Counted from the stretch's first letter, positions 9,260-17,257 are shown. The stretch is 64,000 nucleotides of DNA from Bacilli bacterium (GCA_017934595.1 JAGBJG010000007.1:1-64000); one strand, 5' to 3'. A program made the numbers and translations. The notes: generated by a model from the letters alone, not told the origin.

Positions 9260-10942
9260 CTATTTTGATATTTTATAATATGTAGCTTCAACATCAGTAT
9301 TAAGTGATAATAATACTTCATAATCAGTATAACCTGTACTAGTTAATACTTTATTCAATACTTCTTCTTGATTCAACCAATTTTTGATACATAAGATGAA
9401 TTCATTACTATTTCTTAATTTATCATTATTTAAAATGTCAAAATCATGAATGGTGTTATTTAATATGATACTTTCTTTATAAGTGGCAAATTCAGGCATA
9501 GAACTTAAATGTGTGAAATAATTATCAAATACGTATACAAAATATTTATCACTATTAGCTTTAGCTAATTCCATAACTTGTTTATTATCTTTATATAAAT
9601 AAGTTGGTGTATTATTTATGAATCCATTAATTGATAAAATAATTGAAAATAATAATGTTACAAGTAATGTATTTTTATTAAATATAAATGTAGACATATA
9701 TATTATGCTTATAGCTATTGTTGGGAATAAAATCATTATATAACGTGATGTATATTTTTCACCAAGGAATGGAGATATTTTACTCATAATTAGTATATAT
9801 ATGAATATTGGAATTATAAGTATTAACATTTTATATAATTGTTCTTTACTAATTTTTTGTAAATTTCTTTTAATTAATTTGAATATTAGAATAAACATTA
9901 AAATTGCAATTATAAATATTAATATATTTTTAAATCCAAACAATTCATATATTTGTGTGAAATAATAATTAATATTTTCCATAATTGTTTTAGTATGTTC
10001 ATTTGTGCCGCCAAGACCTCTATATGAGAAGAAGATATCTTCAATACTAAAAGGATAGAATATAATACCACTAATTGCAGGTATAATATGAACTCTTAAA
10101 TATTTAAACCATTTTTTAAATTGTTTGTTTAATAATAGATAGATGCTTATTAACATGAATATAATAGCGATATATACACAGAAATAATATTGAGTTAAAA
10201 ATCCTAATAAGATAGTAATTATCCACCATCTTTTCTTTTTGATTTCAAAATTATCGTTTATTAATTTTAATGTTAAACATAGATAACATAACCCAAAGAA
10301 CGTCATCATCATATACATTCTTTGAAACATAACAGTACTTATACATCCTATACTTGCTCCATAAAGTATCATAGCTGGAATGGTTAATTCATCATGTTTT
10401 AATTCTTTCATTATTTTTTTTATTATAAATAGGGATGATACAAAGAAAATTAAGTTAAGTATAAATATAATATATTTTGAAAATATTCCATAGAATAGAG
10501 ATGAAATAAAGTGAACAAGAAAGTAAAATAATGGGGGATGAACATCTCTAGCTTGATTATAGTAAACTGAAAAATAATTAAAAATATCATTTTTTTCAAT
10601 AACTAAATAACTTTTAGCTTCTTCTTTAGTACGGAATATTGGAATCTCTTTAGATAAATTTTCATCTTTTTGAAAAGAAGAATTATCTTTTATATATTTA
10701 GTGATATTAGATATTTTTTCTTTTAAATTGCCTTGTAATACTTGATTATATAAAATATCTTGATCAGCTTCCGCATATCCATACCATCTATATACATTAT
10801 CATATTTATAGTTACTAGAACCATAAGAGAAAATTTCATCTTCATGGAATCCGTTTTTTTGTGTAATAAAATAGCACATAATACTAACTAAAATAAGTAT
10901 AGTTAAAATAATATATTTGTTTCTTGATATAAAGTTTTTCAT
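9260..10942 (-). CDS. Polytopic GT-C-fold glycosyltransferase (YfhO/GT39-like)
   Basis: 560 residues with about 11-13 hydrophobic segments. An acidic pair after the first helix (FHEDEIFSYG) and the HPPLFYFLVHF motif in the large extracytoplasmic loop are hallmarks of polyprenyl-phosphate-sugar-dependent GT-C enzymes (PMT/ArnT/RgtA-like). Such enzymes transfer sugar from an undecaprenyl-phosphate carrier to an envelope acceptor outside the membrane. The divergent neighbours 11047 (GtrB-like) and 11966 (GtrA-like) supply carrier synthesis and flipping, so this is likely the third member of a GtrABC / CsbB-GtcA-YfhO system. The acceptor, perhaps teichoic acid, cannot be told from sequence. ATG 10942 has GGTGAT upstream. 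Confidence 0.8.
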   Translation of the reverse strand: MKNFISRNKYIILTILILVSIMCYFITQKNGFHEDEIFSYGSSNYKYDNVYRWYGYAEADQDILYNQVLQGNLKEKISNITKYIKDNSSFQKDENLSKEIPIFRTKEEAKSYLVIEKNDIFNYFSVYYNQARDVHPPLFYFLVHFISSLFYGIFSKYIIFILNLIFFVSSLFIIKKIMKELKHDELTIPAMILYGASIGCISTVMFQRMYMMMTFFGLCYLCLTLKLINDNFEIKKKRWWIITILLGFLTQYYFCVYIAIIFMLISIYLLLNKQFKKWFKYLRVHIIPAISGIIFYPFSIEDIFFSYRGLGGTNEHTKTIMENINYYFTQIYELFGFKNILIFIIAILMFILIFKLIKRNLQKISKEQLYKMLILIIPIFIYILIMSKISPFLGEKYTSRYIMILFPTIAISIIYMSTFIFNKNTLLVTLLFSIILSINGFINNTPTYLYKDNKQVMELAKANSDKYFVYVFDNYFTHLSSMPEFATYKESIILNNTIHDFDILNNDKLRNSNEFILCIKNWLNQEEVLNKVLTSTGYTDYEVLLSLNTDVEATYYKISK

Positions 10943-11020
10943 AACATCACCGATATTATTATATCATATTGAATTAATTTTTTTGTATTTATTATTTATA
11001 TATCAAAAACTATTTAAAAA

Positions 11021-11029
11021 TGTTATAAT
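11021..11029 (+). promoter_or_regulatory. Extended -10 promoter of the gtrB-gtrA pair
   Basis: TGTTATAAT, 17 bases before the ATG at 11047; the leader would be only about 10 nt and just includes the GAGGTGGG ribosome binding site. Confidence 0.6.
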
Positions 11030-11046
11030 TATATAGAGGTGGGAAA

Positions 11047-11976
11047 ATGATTAGTATAATTATTCCATGTTATAATGAGGAAGAATCAATACCCTTATTT
11101 TATGAAGAAATAAATAAAACTATTAAAGAAATGAAGAAAGTGCCATTTGAACTTATTTTTGTTAATGATGGTTCAAAAGATAGAACATTAGAAATATTAA
11201 GAGAATTAGCTAAAAAAGACAAGAAAGTTAGATATATATCTTTTTCAAGAAATTTTGGTAAAGAGGCTGGAATATTAGCTGGTTTAGAAGCCGCTAAGGG
11301 GGACTATGTTGCGATGATGGACGTTGATTTGCAAGATCCGCCATATTTACTAAAAGAAATGTATGAGTCATTACAAGATAAAGATTTAGATTGCGTAGCG
11401 ACTCGTAGTGTATCAAGAAATGGATATTCTTTCTTTAGAAAACTATTTACAAAATGGTATTATAAGATAATAAATAAAATAAGTAAAACTCCTATTGTTG
11501 ATGGAGCTAGAGATTTTAGATTAATGAAAAGGAAAATGGTTGATGCTATTTTATCTATGAGAGAGTATAACCGCTTTTCTAAAGGAATTTTTTCATGGGT
11601 AGGATTTAATACAAAATGGATTACTTTTGAAAATACTGAAAGGGTAGCAGGTACTACAAAGTGGAATTTCTGGAAGTTATTTGCTTATTCTATGGAAAGT
11701 ATTGTTGGATTTTCAACTACGCCACTTCTAATTTCATCAGTAATAGGTGTACTATTTTGTATAATTTCATTTATCATGATAATTGTTATTATTGTAAAAA
11801 CATTAATGTTTGGTGATCCTGTAGCTGGATGGCCAAGCGCGATATGTATTATATTCTTTGTAAGTGGAATTCAATTATTCTCTATTGGTATAATAGGTCA
11901 ATATTTAGCTAAAACATATTTAGAGGTAAAAAATAGACCAATTTACATTGTAAGGGAGACTGAAGATGATATTTAG
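11047..11976 (+). CDS. GtrB/CsbB-type undecaprenyl-phosphate glycosyltransferase (GT2)
   Basis: 309 residues. The N-terminal GT-A domain shows IIPCYNEEESIPLF, FVNDGSKDRT, SRNFGKEAGILAGLEAA and the metal-binding MDVDLQDPP; two membrane helices follow (about 235-260 and 270-290), the layout of GtrB/DPM1-like enzymes. It would load a sugar from an NDP donor onto undecaprenyl phosphate on the inner leaflet. Its end overlaps the gtrA-like gene by 11 bases, implying coupled translation. The sugar cannot be predicted. Confidence 0.9.
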   Translation: MISIIIPCYNEEESIPLFYEEINKTIKEMKKVPFELIFVNDGSKDRTLEILRELAKKDKKVRYISFSRNFGKEAGILAGLEAAKGDYVAMMDVDLQDPPYLLKEMYESLQDKDLDCVATRSVSRNGYSFFRKLFTKWYYKIINKISKTPIVDGARDFRLMKRKMVDAILSMREYNRFSKGIFSWVGFNTKWITFENTERVAGTTKWNFWKLFAYSMESIVGFSTTPLLISSVIGVLFCIISFIMIIVIIVKTLMFGDPVAGWPSAICIIFFVSGIQLFSIGIIGQYLAKTYLEVKNRPIYIVRETEDDI

Positions 11977-12364
11977 ACTATATAAAAAATATGATGAAAT
12001 TATAAAATATCTTATTTTTGGTATTTTAACTACAGTTGTATCTATTGCGAGTTATGCTTTATTTACTCGTATATGTCATATTGATATTTATATAAGTAAT
12101 ATATTATCTTGGATAGTTTCTGTTACATTCGCGTTTATAACAAATAAAATTTATGTTTTTAAATCTAAAAATAAGAAATTACTTACTGAAGCAGTTAAAT
12201 TTTATATATCAAGAGTTGCATCTTTAGTTATAGAACTTATTATAATGTATTTATTAGTTAATATAATGCATATTAATGATATGATAAGCAAAGTAATAGT
12301 TCAAGTAATTGTTATTATATTGAATTATGTATTTAGTAAAATATTTGTATTTAAAAATAAGTAA
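11966..12364 (+). CDS. GtrA-family polyprenyl-phosphate-sugar flippase
   Basis: 132 residues with four hydrophobic helices, the GtrA/GtcA fold, including the typical FGILTTVVSIASYALFTR start and two FxxNKIYVFKSK-type repeats (residues about 55 and 125). It is thought to move undecaprenyl-phosphate-sugar to the outer leaflet. It overlaps the preceding GtrB gene and ends in a strong terminator shared with the convergent toxin gene. Confidence 0.9.
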   Translation: MIFRLYKKYDEIIKYLIFGILTTVVSIASYALFTRICHIDIYISNILSWIVSVTFAFITNKIYVFKSKNKKLLTEAVKFYISRVASLVIELIIMYLLVNIMHINDMISKVIVQVIVIILNYVFSKIFVFKNK

Positions 12365-12392
12365 AACACTATTAAACATTAATAGTGTTTTC
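12363..12392. terminator. Bidirectional terminator between gtrA and the type III toxin gene
   Basis: AAAACACTATTA and TAATAGTGTTTT form a 12-bp perfect stem with a 5-base loop. It contains the stop of the minus-strand toxin gene and directly follows the gtrA stop. Confidence 0.9.
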
Positions 12393-12860
12393 TTCTAATA
12401 ATATATTTTTCATTTTTATAATATCATTAAATGCGATTTTGTGATACCTTTCTTCAGTTAATTTGATTAATTCTTTCGCGTATGATATTATTTTATTCTT
12501 TAACTCATAATTGATTTCAACGTCTTTCCTTTTATTGACATATTTACCTATAATATATTGTTCTGTAACAGGAAAGATATTTTGTATTAAAAAAGCTTTT
12601 TCTTCATTTAAGATATTCCCAAATACAAAATTTAGTACAGTTTTATGATTTTTCTTCTTTTGCTTATATAACAATTTGTATTTATCTACTTTGTGAGATA
12701 TTGGTATAAACCAAAGTATTATAGGATTTTTCTCGTCTCTAAAACATAGATAGCAAGGTCTTTTATTACCATTTTCTTTATTTTGCATTAAATGCTCATT
12801 TTTAAATAATTCAAAATATTTATCTTTTATAAAATATAATTTTCCTTCTTCAATTTTCAT
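12372..12860 (-). CDS. Type III toxin-antitoxin endoribonuclease (CptN/ToxN-like)
   Basis: 162 residues, within the ToxN/CptN/TenpN size range. The pattern is IKDKYF near residue 11, LMQNKENGNKRPCY, WFIPISHKVDKYK near 52 and FLIQNIFPVTEQY near 95; all four blocks recur in the homologue at 43316-43777. In this family the toxin is an endoribonuclease that cuts mRNAs and its own RNA antitoxin precursor and is held inactive by pseudoknotted repeats. The context is diagnostic: upstream on the same strand are two tandem repeats (12930-13023), then a hairpin terminator (12882-12914), then GGTGAT and the ATG at 12860. The CptN subfamily is my best guess; the type III class is well supported. Confidence 0.82.
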   Translation of the reverse strand: MKIEEGKLYFIKDKYFELFKNEHLMQNKENGNKRPCYLCFRDEKNPIILWFIPISHKVDKYKLLYKQKKKNHKTVLNFVFGNILNEEKAFLIQNIFPVTEQYIIGKYVNKRKDVEINYELKNKIISYAKELIKLTEERYHKIAFNDIIKMKNILLEENTINV

Positions 12861-12881
12861 AATTCATCACCTATATTTTAA

Positions 12882-12914
12882 CAAAAAAAGAGGAAGTTGC
12901 GTTATACAACTTCC
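12882..12914 (-). terminator. Attenuating terminator between antitoxin RNA and toxin gene
   Basis: Read on the minus strand, GGAAGTTG and CAACTTCC pair around a 7-base loop and are followed by a T-run. This position, between repeats and toxin gene, is where type III systems place the terminator that limits read-through into the toxin. Confidence 0.88.
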
Positions 12915-12929
12915 ATCCATAGTTTTTAT

Positions 12930-13023
12930 ACCTATATACTTATTACTCGCTATATAGGGTGCGAGAAACATTTCGTTCACCTATGCATTTATAACTCGCC
13001 ACATAGGGATGCGAGAAACTTTC
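12930..13023 (-). ncRNA. Type III antitoxin RNA, two tandem pseudoknot repeats
   Basis: Two imperfect tandem units on the minus strand: 13023-12979 (45 nt) and 12978-12930 (49 nt). Each has a CTCGC...GCGAG hairpin whose loop can pair with a downstream segment, giving an H-type pseudoknot. In the first unit CCTATG pairs with CATAGG; in the second CCTATATA pairs with TATATAGG. Both sides changed together, which is direct covariation support. The array begins 8 nt after the CCA of tRNA-Gly with no room for its own promoter, so it is probably made as a tRNA co-transcript and cut by the cognate toxin. Confidence 0.82.
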
Positions 13024-13031
13024 AAAAAAAA

Positions 13032-13105
13032 TGGAGCAGGTGATGGGAATCGGACCCACGTCAGGAGCTTGGAAGGCTCTTATTCTACCATTGAACTACA
13101 CCTGC
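13032..13105 (-). tRNA. tRNA-Gly (anticodon UCC)
   Basis: Minus-strand cloverleaf: acceptor GCAGGTG pairing with CACCTGC, discriminator T, encoded CCA, TTCGATT T-loop, and anticodon loop CTTCCAA giving UCC. The last base pair of the anticodon stem is an A-C mismatch. It is followed immediately by the type III antitoxin repeats. Confidence 0.95.
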
Positions 13106-13125
13106 AAAATTAGTAGGCACTTTTA

Positions 13126-13153
13126 ATTATACCTTATTTTGAGATAAAGTCAA
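13126..13153 (-). promoter_or_regulatory. Promoter of tRNA-Gly, probably also of the antitoxin-toxin unit
   Basis: On the minus strand: TTGACT, 16-bp spacer, TATAAT, with the tRNA 5' end about 20 bp downstream. It is the only recognisable promoter upstream of the tRNA, antitoxin and toxin. Confidence 0.8.
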
Positions 13154-13279
13154 GTATTCTTGATAAAAAAATATTATTAAATTTAAAAGAATATAATAAT
13201 ATAGTAATTGATTTGCTTTTTTTATAAATAAGTAGTAAAATTATTATGGTAATTTAATTACTAGAAGTGGAGTGCTCGT

Positions 13280-14515
13280 ATGGTAGTATTATATTATATT
13301 GTATTTTATTTATCGCTTACATATGGACTTTTCTTTTTAGTTACTGGTTTTTGGGGTTTTGCTAAGAATGGACGTAAACAAATTAAAGAACATGCTCCCA
13401 AAACTAGATTTGCTATTTTGATAGCTGCTAGAAATGAAGGTAAAGTAATAGGTAGTCTTATTGATAGTTTAAAGAAACAAGATTATCCTAAGAATTTATA
13501 TAAAATTTATGTAATTCCAAATAACTGTACAGATGATACAGAAGAAGTTGCTAAAAAAGCGGGAGCTAAGATTATATCTTGTGATATTCCTGTTAAAACT
13601 AAAGGTGAAGTATTAAAACATGTATTTGCTAAATTCATGGATAAAAAAGATTTTGATGCATTTGCTATATTCGATGCAGATAATATCGTTGATCCAAATT
13701 GGTTAAAAGAAATGAATAATACTTTATTATCAGGATTTAACGTTGCTGAAGGTAATAGAGATTCTAAAAATGTTTCTGATAACTGGTTAAGTGGTAGTTA
13801 CAGTTTATTCTATTACATGCAAAACTTATTCTTTAATAAAGCTCGTTTAAACTTAGGTTTATCAGCTGCTATTAATGGTACAGGTTTTGTTGTAAAGAAA
13901 AGTGTAATTGAAAAATATGGATTTGATCCTAAAACACTTACTGAAGATTCAGAATTTACCGCACAATGTTCACTTAATGGTGAGAGAATTGCTTACGTAG
14001 AAAAAGCTATTACATATGATGAACATCCAATTAGATTTAAAGATTCTTGGAATCAAAGAAAACGTTGGAGTAAAGGAACATTACAATGTTTAAGAATATA
14101 TGGTGGAAGATTATTCCTAAATATATTTAAGAATGGTAATATGACATCACTTGATATGTTAATGATGTTTATGGCACCAATCGTTCAAGTTATATCATTA
14201 ATACTATTCTTAGTATTAACTGAATTTAGATTCTTAGGAATTGAATTATTCGATTTATTCTCTTATTTATTCGCATCAGGAATTTTATTCTTTGTAGTAA
14301 CATATTTGATTGGTGTAGCTACTAATGTATTTGTATTTAAAATTAATCATCAAAAGATTAGTGAAGTACTAAGTAGTGTATTCTTATTTGTATTATTTAT
14401 ATTTACATGGATACCAATAAATATTGTATGTCTTGTCAAAAAAGATGTTACATGGAAACCAATCACACATACAAGAAATGTTGATGTTGATGCTTTATTA
14501 AATAAAAATAATTAA
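13280..14515 (+). CDS. Membrane-bound family 2 glycosyltransferase
   Basis: 411 residues: one N-terminal helix, a GT-A domain, then three to four C-terminal helices. Motifs are LIAARNEGKVIGSLIDSL, the FDADN metal motif, TEDSEF and QRKRW (Q-x-x-R-W), the set of processive inner-membrane GT2 enzymes such as IcaA-like and hyaluronan-synthase-like proteins. It probably makes or extends an extracellular polysaccharide, product unknown. The start at 13280 is preceded by AAGTGGAG. It is monocistronic, with a terminator just after the stop. Confidence 0.85.
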   Translation: MVVLYYIVFYLSLTYGLFFLVTGFWGFAKNGRKQIKEHAPKTRFAILIAARNEGKVIGSLIDSLKKQDYPKNLYKIYVIPNNCTDDTEEVAKKAGAKIISCDIPVKTKGEVLKHVFAKFMDKKDFDAFAIFDADNIVDPNWLKEMNNTLLSGFNVAEGNRDSKNVSDNWLSGSYSLFYYMQNLFFNKARLNLGLSAAINGTGFVVKKSVIEKYGFDPKTLTEDSEFTAQCSLNGERIAYVEKAITYDEHPIRFKDSWNQRKRWSKGTLQCLRIYGGRLFLNIFKNGNMTSLDMLMMFMAPIVQVISLILFLVLTEFRFLGIELFDLFSYLFASGILFFVVTYLIGVATNVFVFKINHQKISEVLSSVFLFVLFIFTWIPINIVCLVKKDVTWKPITHTRNVDVDALLNKNN

Positions 14516-14539
14516 TGTAGATTATATCTACATTTTTTT
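14514..14539 (+). terminator. Rho-independent terminator
   Basis: AATGTAGAT and ATCTACATT pair with a short loop, followed by seven T residues. Confidence 0.85.
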
Positions 14540-14591
14540 GTGTTAAAAAATAATTATAAACATATAGTTTAATATAGAAAGGAATGAGGTA

Positions 14592-14852
14592 ATGGAAACA
14601 TTAAAAGTCGGATCTAAATCTAATCCAAATTCAGTAGCAGGAGCTTTAGCTAATGTATTTAAAAATACTGATACTGTAGAAATTCAAGCTATAGGAGCAG
14701 GCGCACTTAACCAAGCTGTTAAAGCAGTAGCTATAGCTAGAGGATTTGTGGCTCCTTCTGGTATAAATTTAGTTTGTATTCCAGCATTTACTGATATTAC
14801 ATTAGATGGTGAAGAGAGAACTGCCATTAAATTAATTGTAGAGGCTTTATAG
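14592..14852 (+). CDS. spoVS: Stage V sporulation protein S
   Basis: 86 residues, the full length of SpoVS. The family core is clear: LKVGSKSNPNSVAGALANV, IGAGALNQAVKAVAIARG, and the acidic C-terminal DGEERTAIKLIVE. SpoVS is a small Alba-like protein that acts in cortex and coat stages in Bacillus, with homologues also in some non-sporulating bacteria. It is monocistronic, with GAAAGGAATGAGG upstream and a terminator overlapping its end. With spoIVFA/B, cse60 and yjcZ in the same window it supports a sporulating lineage. Confidence 0.93.
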   Translation: METLKVGSKSNPNSVAGALANVFKNTDTVEIQAIGAGALNQAVKAVAIARGFVAPSGINLVCIPAFTDITLDGEERTAIKLIVEAL

Positions 14853-14867
14853 TCTCTTTTCTTTTTT
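14840..14867 (+). terminator. Rho-independent terminator of spoVS
   Basis: AGAG...CTCT hairpin spanning the spoVS stop, followed by a T-rich tract. Confidence 0.7.
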
Positions 14868-14900
14868 GCTAATTTATTGTATACTTGAGTTGGTGGTTAT

Positions 14901-15320
14901 ATGGATAGTAATATGAAAAGAGAAATAATTTTAGATAATTATGAAAATCCTAGAAATAGAGGATTAATAGATAATAATGAATATGAAAAATCTGATATGA
15001 ATAATGAAAGTTGTATTGATCATGTTATTGTAGAAGCTAAAATAGAAGATAATATTTTAAAAGATGTTAGATTCGATGGTGAAGCTTGTGCTATATGTAC
15101 ATCATCCGCATCTATTATGACTGAAACATTAAAAGGAAAAGATGTTGATACTGCTAAAAAGATTGTTGATAACTTTGAAAAAATGATTAATGGTGAAGAA
15201 TTTGATAAAGATATATTAGAAGAAGCTTCAGTATATGAAGATATCAAAAATCAACCTAATAGAAAAAAATGTGCATGTCTATCTTGGTGGGGTATAGATA
15301 ACATTATAAATAAGAAGTAA
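14901..15320 (+). CDS. sufU: SufU-type Fe-S assembly scaffold / sulfur acceptor
   Basis: 139 residues. The NifU/IscU fold starts with LDNYENPRNRG and carries the three expected cysteines in ESCIDH (with the nearby Asp), ACAICTSSASIM and KKCACLSWWGI. SufU takes persulfide from SufS and is zinc-containing in Bacilli. A partner SufS lies at 34637-35827, but sufBCD are not in the window, so the usual suf operon is broken up here. The start is ATG 14901 after a GGTGGTTAT site; ATG 14913 is possible. Confidence 0.88.
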   Translation: MDSNMKREIILDNYENPRNRGLIDNNEYEKSDMNNESCIDHVIVEAKIEDNILKDVRFDGEACAICTSSASIMTETLKGKDVDTAKKIVDNFEKMINGEEFDKDILEEASVYEDIKNQPNRKKCACLSWWGIDNIINKK

Positions 15321-15373
15321 TTTGACAAAATGTATTATTTCTATATAATAAATATCAATTAAAGGGGGATATT

Positions 15374-16063
15374 ATGAGAAAGTTATATAGTTTAGTTAAA
15401 ATTAGTGAATCAAGAGTAGAAACTCCGATAGTTTTAGATGGTATATTAGAAATTAAGAATAGTTTAGATTTAATAGATAGGTTTACATCAAAATTTACTT
15501 ATGATGAACTATTCGCGAATTTAAATTTAGAAGAAGGTTCAAAATTATATATAAAATATGTATATAATAAAGAATATAAATATTTACCTATCATAACTAA
15601 AGAAAATGATAAATTCTTAATATTTACTAAAGAAAATTTAAATGATCAAGAAGAAAAAATATATACAGACGATTTTGATACATATATAAATAGAATTATA
15701 AAATTTGTGAGTGAACATTCAGATTGTAAATATCTTGATTACTTAGTTGATCACAAATATATAACGGCTCATGTTAAAGATAGGATATATGAATATATAG
15801 CTATAGAAGCTATGGAATATTATGGTTTAAAAGATTTAGATGATAAGATTCCTAATAAAGTCGCGATTATGATAAGCTTAAAAAAACATTTAGGTAGTTA
15901 TAAGCAATTAAGAGACTGGTACTTTGGTACAAAAGCTTTTATAGTAGGTGAAGAAAAAATCAATGGTAGATTAAGTGCATCTGAGTATCCTACACAGTAT
16001 GAAGAATGCTATCATCAATGTACAATTGATGAAACTTGTAAAAGTTTGAATCTTAAAAAATAA
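15374..16063 (+). CDS. Unknown protein, tandem paralogue 1
   Basis: 229 residues, no signal peptide or membrane segment, highly charged. A strong AAAGGGGG site precedes ATG 15374. It is a diverged paralogue of the next gene: both share an ID(R/K)(F/Y)T..F..EL block, an LYI.Y motif near residue 60, a (T)Y(I/V)N block mid-protein and a C-terminal YK.(L/I)R..Y.GTK motif. Six Cys residues include a C-terminal CYHQC...C group. I do not recognise the family; a structural or regulatory cytoplasmic role is all that can be suggested. Confidence 0.7.
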   Translation: MRKLYSLVKISESRVETPIVLDGILEIKNSLDLIDRFTSKFTYDELFANLNLEEGSKLYIKYVYNKEYKYLPIITKENDKFLIFTKENLNDQEEKIYTDDFDTYINRIIKFVSEHSDCKYLDYLVDHKYITAHVKDRIYEYIAIEAMEYYGLKDLDDKIPNKVAIMISLKKHLGSYKQLRDWYFGTKAFIVGEEKINGRLSASEYPTQYEECYHQCTIDETCKSLNLKK

Positions 16064-16085
16064 TTCCTTAATTGGAATTTTTTTG
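16062..16085 (+). terminator. Rho-independent terminator
   Basis: AATTCC-TTAATT-GGAATT followed by T residues, beginning in the stop codon. Confidence 0.8.
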
Positions 16086-16092
16086 TTATAAT
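16084..16092 (+). promoter_or_regulatory. Extended -10 promoter
   Basis: TGTTATAAT overlaps the T-run of the preceding terminator, 23 bases before the next start. Confidence 0.6.
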
Positions 16093-16115
16093 AATAATAG
16101 ATTGTAGGTGATGAC

Positions 16116-16808
16116 ATGCCAGGAAAATATAGAAGATATAGTATGATTGCTTTAGACCCTGAAACAAATTATAAAACTATATTTGGTGTGGATATTGATA
16201 AGCTAAATATTAAAGTTTTTAAAGGTGGTAAAACTACATTAGCTGAGATTGATAAATATACAATGCAATTTAATGATATAAATGAATTAGAACAAGATTT
16301 ATTTAATAGAGACATTATTGATGCTGATGTAATGCTTTATATTGAATATAAAGAGAAACATGTTGTAAATAATGTGACCATAGAAAATAGACAAACTGAT
16401 GTACTTTATGCAGGTGATAGTGAATTAAAACCATTTACTGATGAGTTATCAACATATGTAAATGAATTTAGTAGTCATTTTGGTAAGTTTTATAAGCAAG
16501 TCGTAGATAATAAAGATACTGAGTGGTGGAAATTTTTAAATAAGTATGGATATATAAGTGATACATTATATGGTTATCTTTTGGATGGAAGAAAATATAG
16601 GATTGATAGTCTTCTTCAAAGAGAATTAGTAAAACAACTTACTAATTATAAGACAATAAGAAATATTTATTTAGGTACTAAAAAATACAAAAATAATATT
16701 CATAAATATGAGGGAGAAATAACTGGAGAAGTTGGTACCAGAATTGCTGAACAAAATAGTGAGATAGATGATTTAATTGAATATGCACAAACAGGGCGTA
16801 TAAAATAA
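16116..16808 (+). CDS. Unknown protein, tandem paralogue 2
   Basis: 230 residues, soluble, starting at ATG 16116 with GGTGATGAC upstream. It is the partner of 15374-16063: same length and order of motifs, ending in YKTIRNIYLGTKKYK and an acidic tail. Unlike its paralogue it lacks the cysteine cluster, so the shared function probably does not need metal or disulfides. Each gene has its own terminator and promoter, so they are duplicated units and not one operon. No family recognised. Confidence 0.7.
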   Translation: MPGKYRRYSMIALDPETNYKTIFGVDIDKLNIKVFKGGKTTLAEIDKYTMQFNDINELEQDLFNRDIIDADVMLYIEYKEKHVVNNVTIENRQTDVLYAGDSELKPFTDELSTYVNEFSSHFGKFYKQVVDNKDTEWWKFLNKYGYISDTLYGYLLDGRKYRIDSLLQRELVKQLTNYKTIRNIYLGTKKYKNNIHKYEGEITGEVGTRIAEQNSEIDDLIEYAQTGRIK

Positions 16809-16827
16809 GAGGGTGACCTCTTTTTTC
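16807..16827 (+). terminator. Rho-independent terminator
   Basis: AAGAGG-GTGA-CCTCTT and a T-run, overlapping the stop codon. Confidence 0.9.
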
Positions 16828-16847
16828 TTGTCATATTTTATAAAAAT

Positions 16848-16856
16848 TGCTATAAT
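16848..16856 (+). promoter_or_regulatory. Extended -10 promoter
   Basis: TGCTATAAT, 23 bases before the pilin-like gene at 16880. Confidence 0.55.
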
Positions 16857-16879
16857 GAATATAGTTAGGATATGATATT

Positions 16880-17236
16880 ATGAAAAAAGGATTTACTTTA
16901 GTTGAATTATTAGCTACGTTAGCTGTACTTTCGATATTACTTGTAATAGGTACAAGTTCAGTAGCGAAAATAATAAAAGAACATAAACAAAATTTATATA
17001 ATGAACAAATTGAGTCATTTGAAGAATCTGCTAAATTATGGTCTTATAAAAATACTAGTTTATTACCTGAAGATGGTAGTTCACTTAAAATTACATTAGG
17101 AGAATTAGAAACTGCTAAATTTGTAAAAAGTGGTATCAAAAATCCTTTAACTGGTGAATATTTTGGTAAAGATAATTATGTTTGTATATTTAATAATAAT
17201 GAATCATATACATACGAATATAATGGTGGATGTTAA
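16880..17236 (+). CDS. Small type IV pilin-like protein (minimal form)
   Basis: 118 residues. The N-terminus KKGFTLVELLATLAVLSILLV is a class III (prepilin) signal: Lys-Lys-Gly, cleavage before Phe, Glu at mature position 5, then a hydrophobic helix. A short soluble head follows with conserved-looking ...PLTGEYFGKDNYVCIFNNN and one C-terminal Cys pair. It resembles minor pilins or ComG-type pseudopilins. No prepilin peptidase or assembly ATPase is nearby, so those must be elsewhere. It is the smallest of four proteins in this window with such an N-terminus. Confidence 0.82.
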   Translation: MKKGFTLVELLATLAVLSILLVIGTSSVAKIIKEHKQNLYNEQIESFEESAKLWSYKNTSLLPEDGSSLKITLGELETAKFVKSGIKNPLTGEYFGKDNYVCIFNNNESYTYEYNGGC

Positions 17237-17257
17237 AAAGACTATAAGTCTTTTTTA
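17235..17257 (+). terminator. Rho-independent terminator
   Basis: AAAGACT and AGTCTTT pair around a three-base loop, then a T-run; overlaps the stop codon. Confidence 0.8.

Noticed and set aside
13032-13105. tRNA-Gly as an integration site with a duplicated tRNA 3' end
   Set aside because: No second copy of the tRNA 3' end was found near the toxin unit and no integrase gene is present, so adjacency alone does not show site-specific integration.
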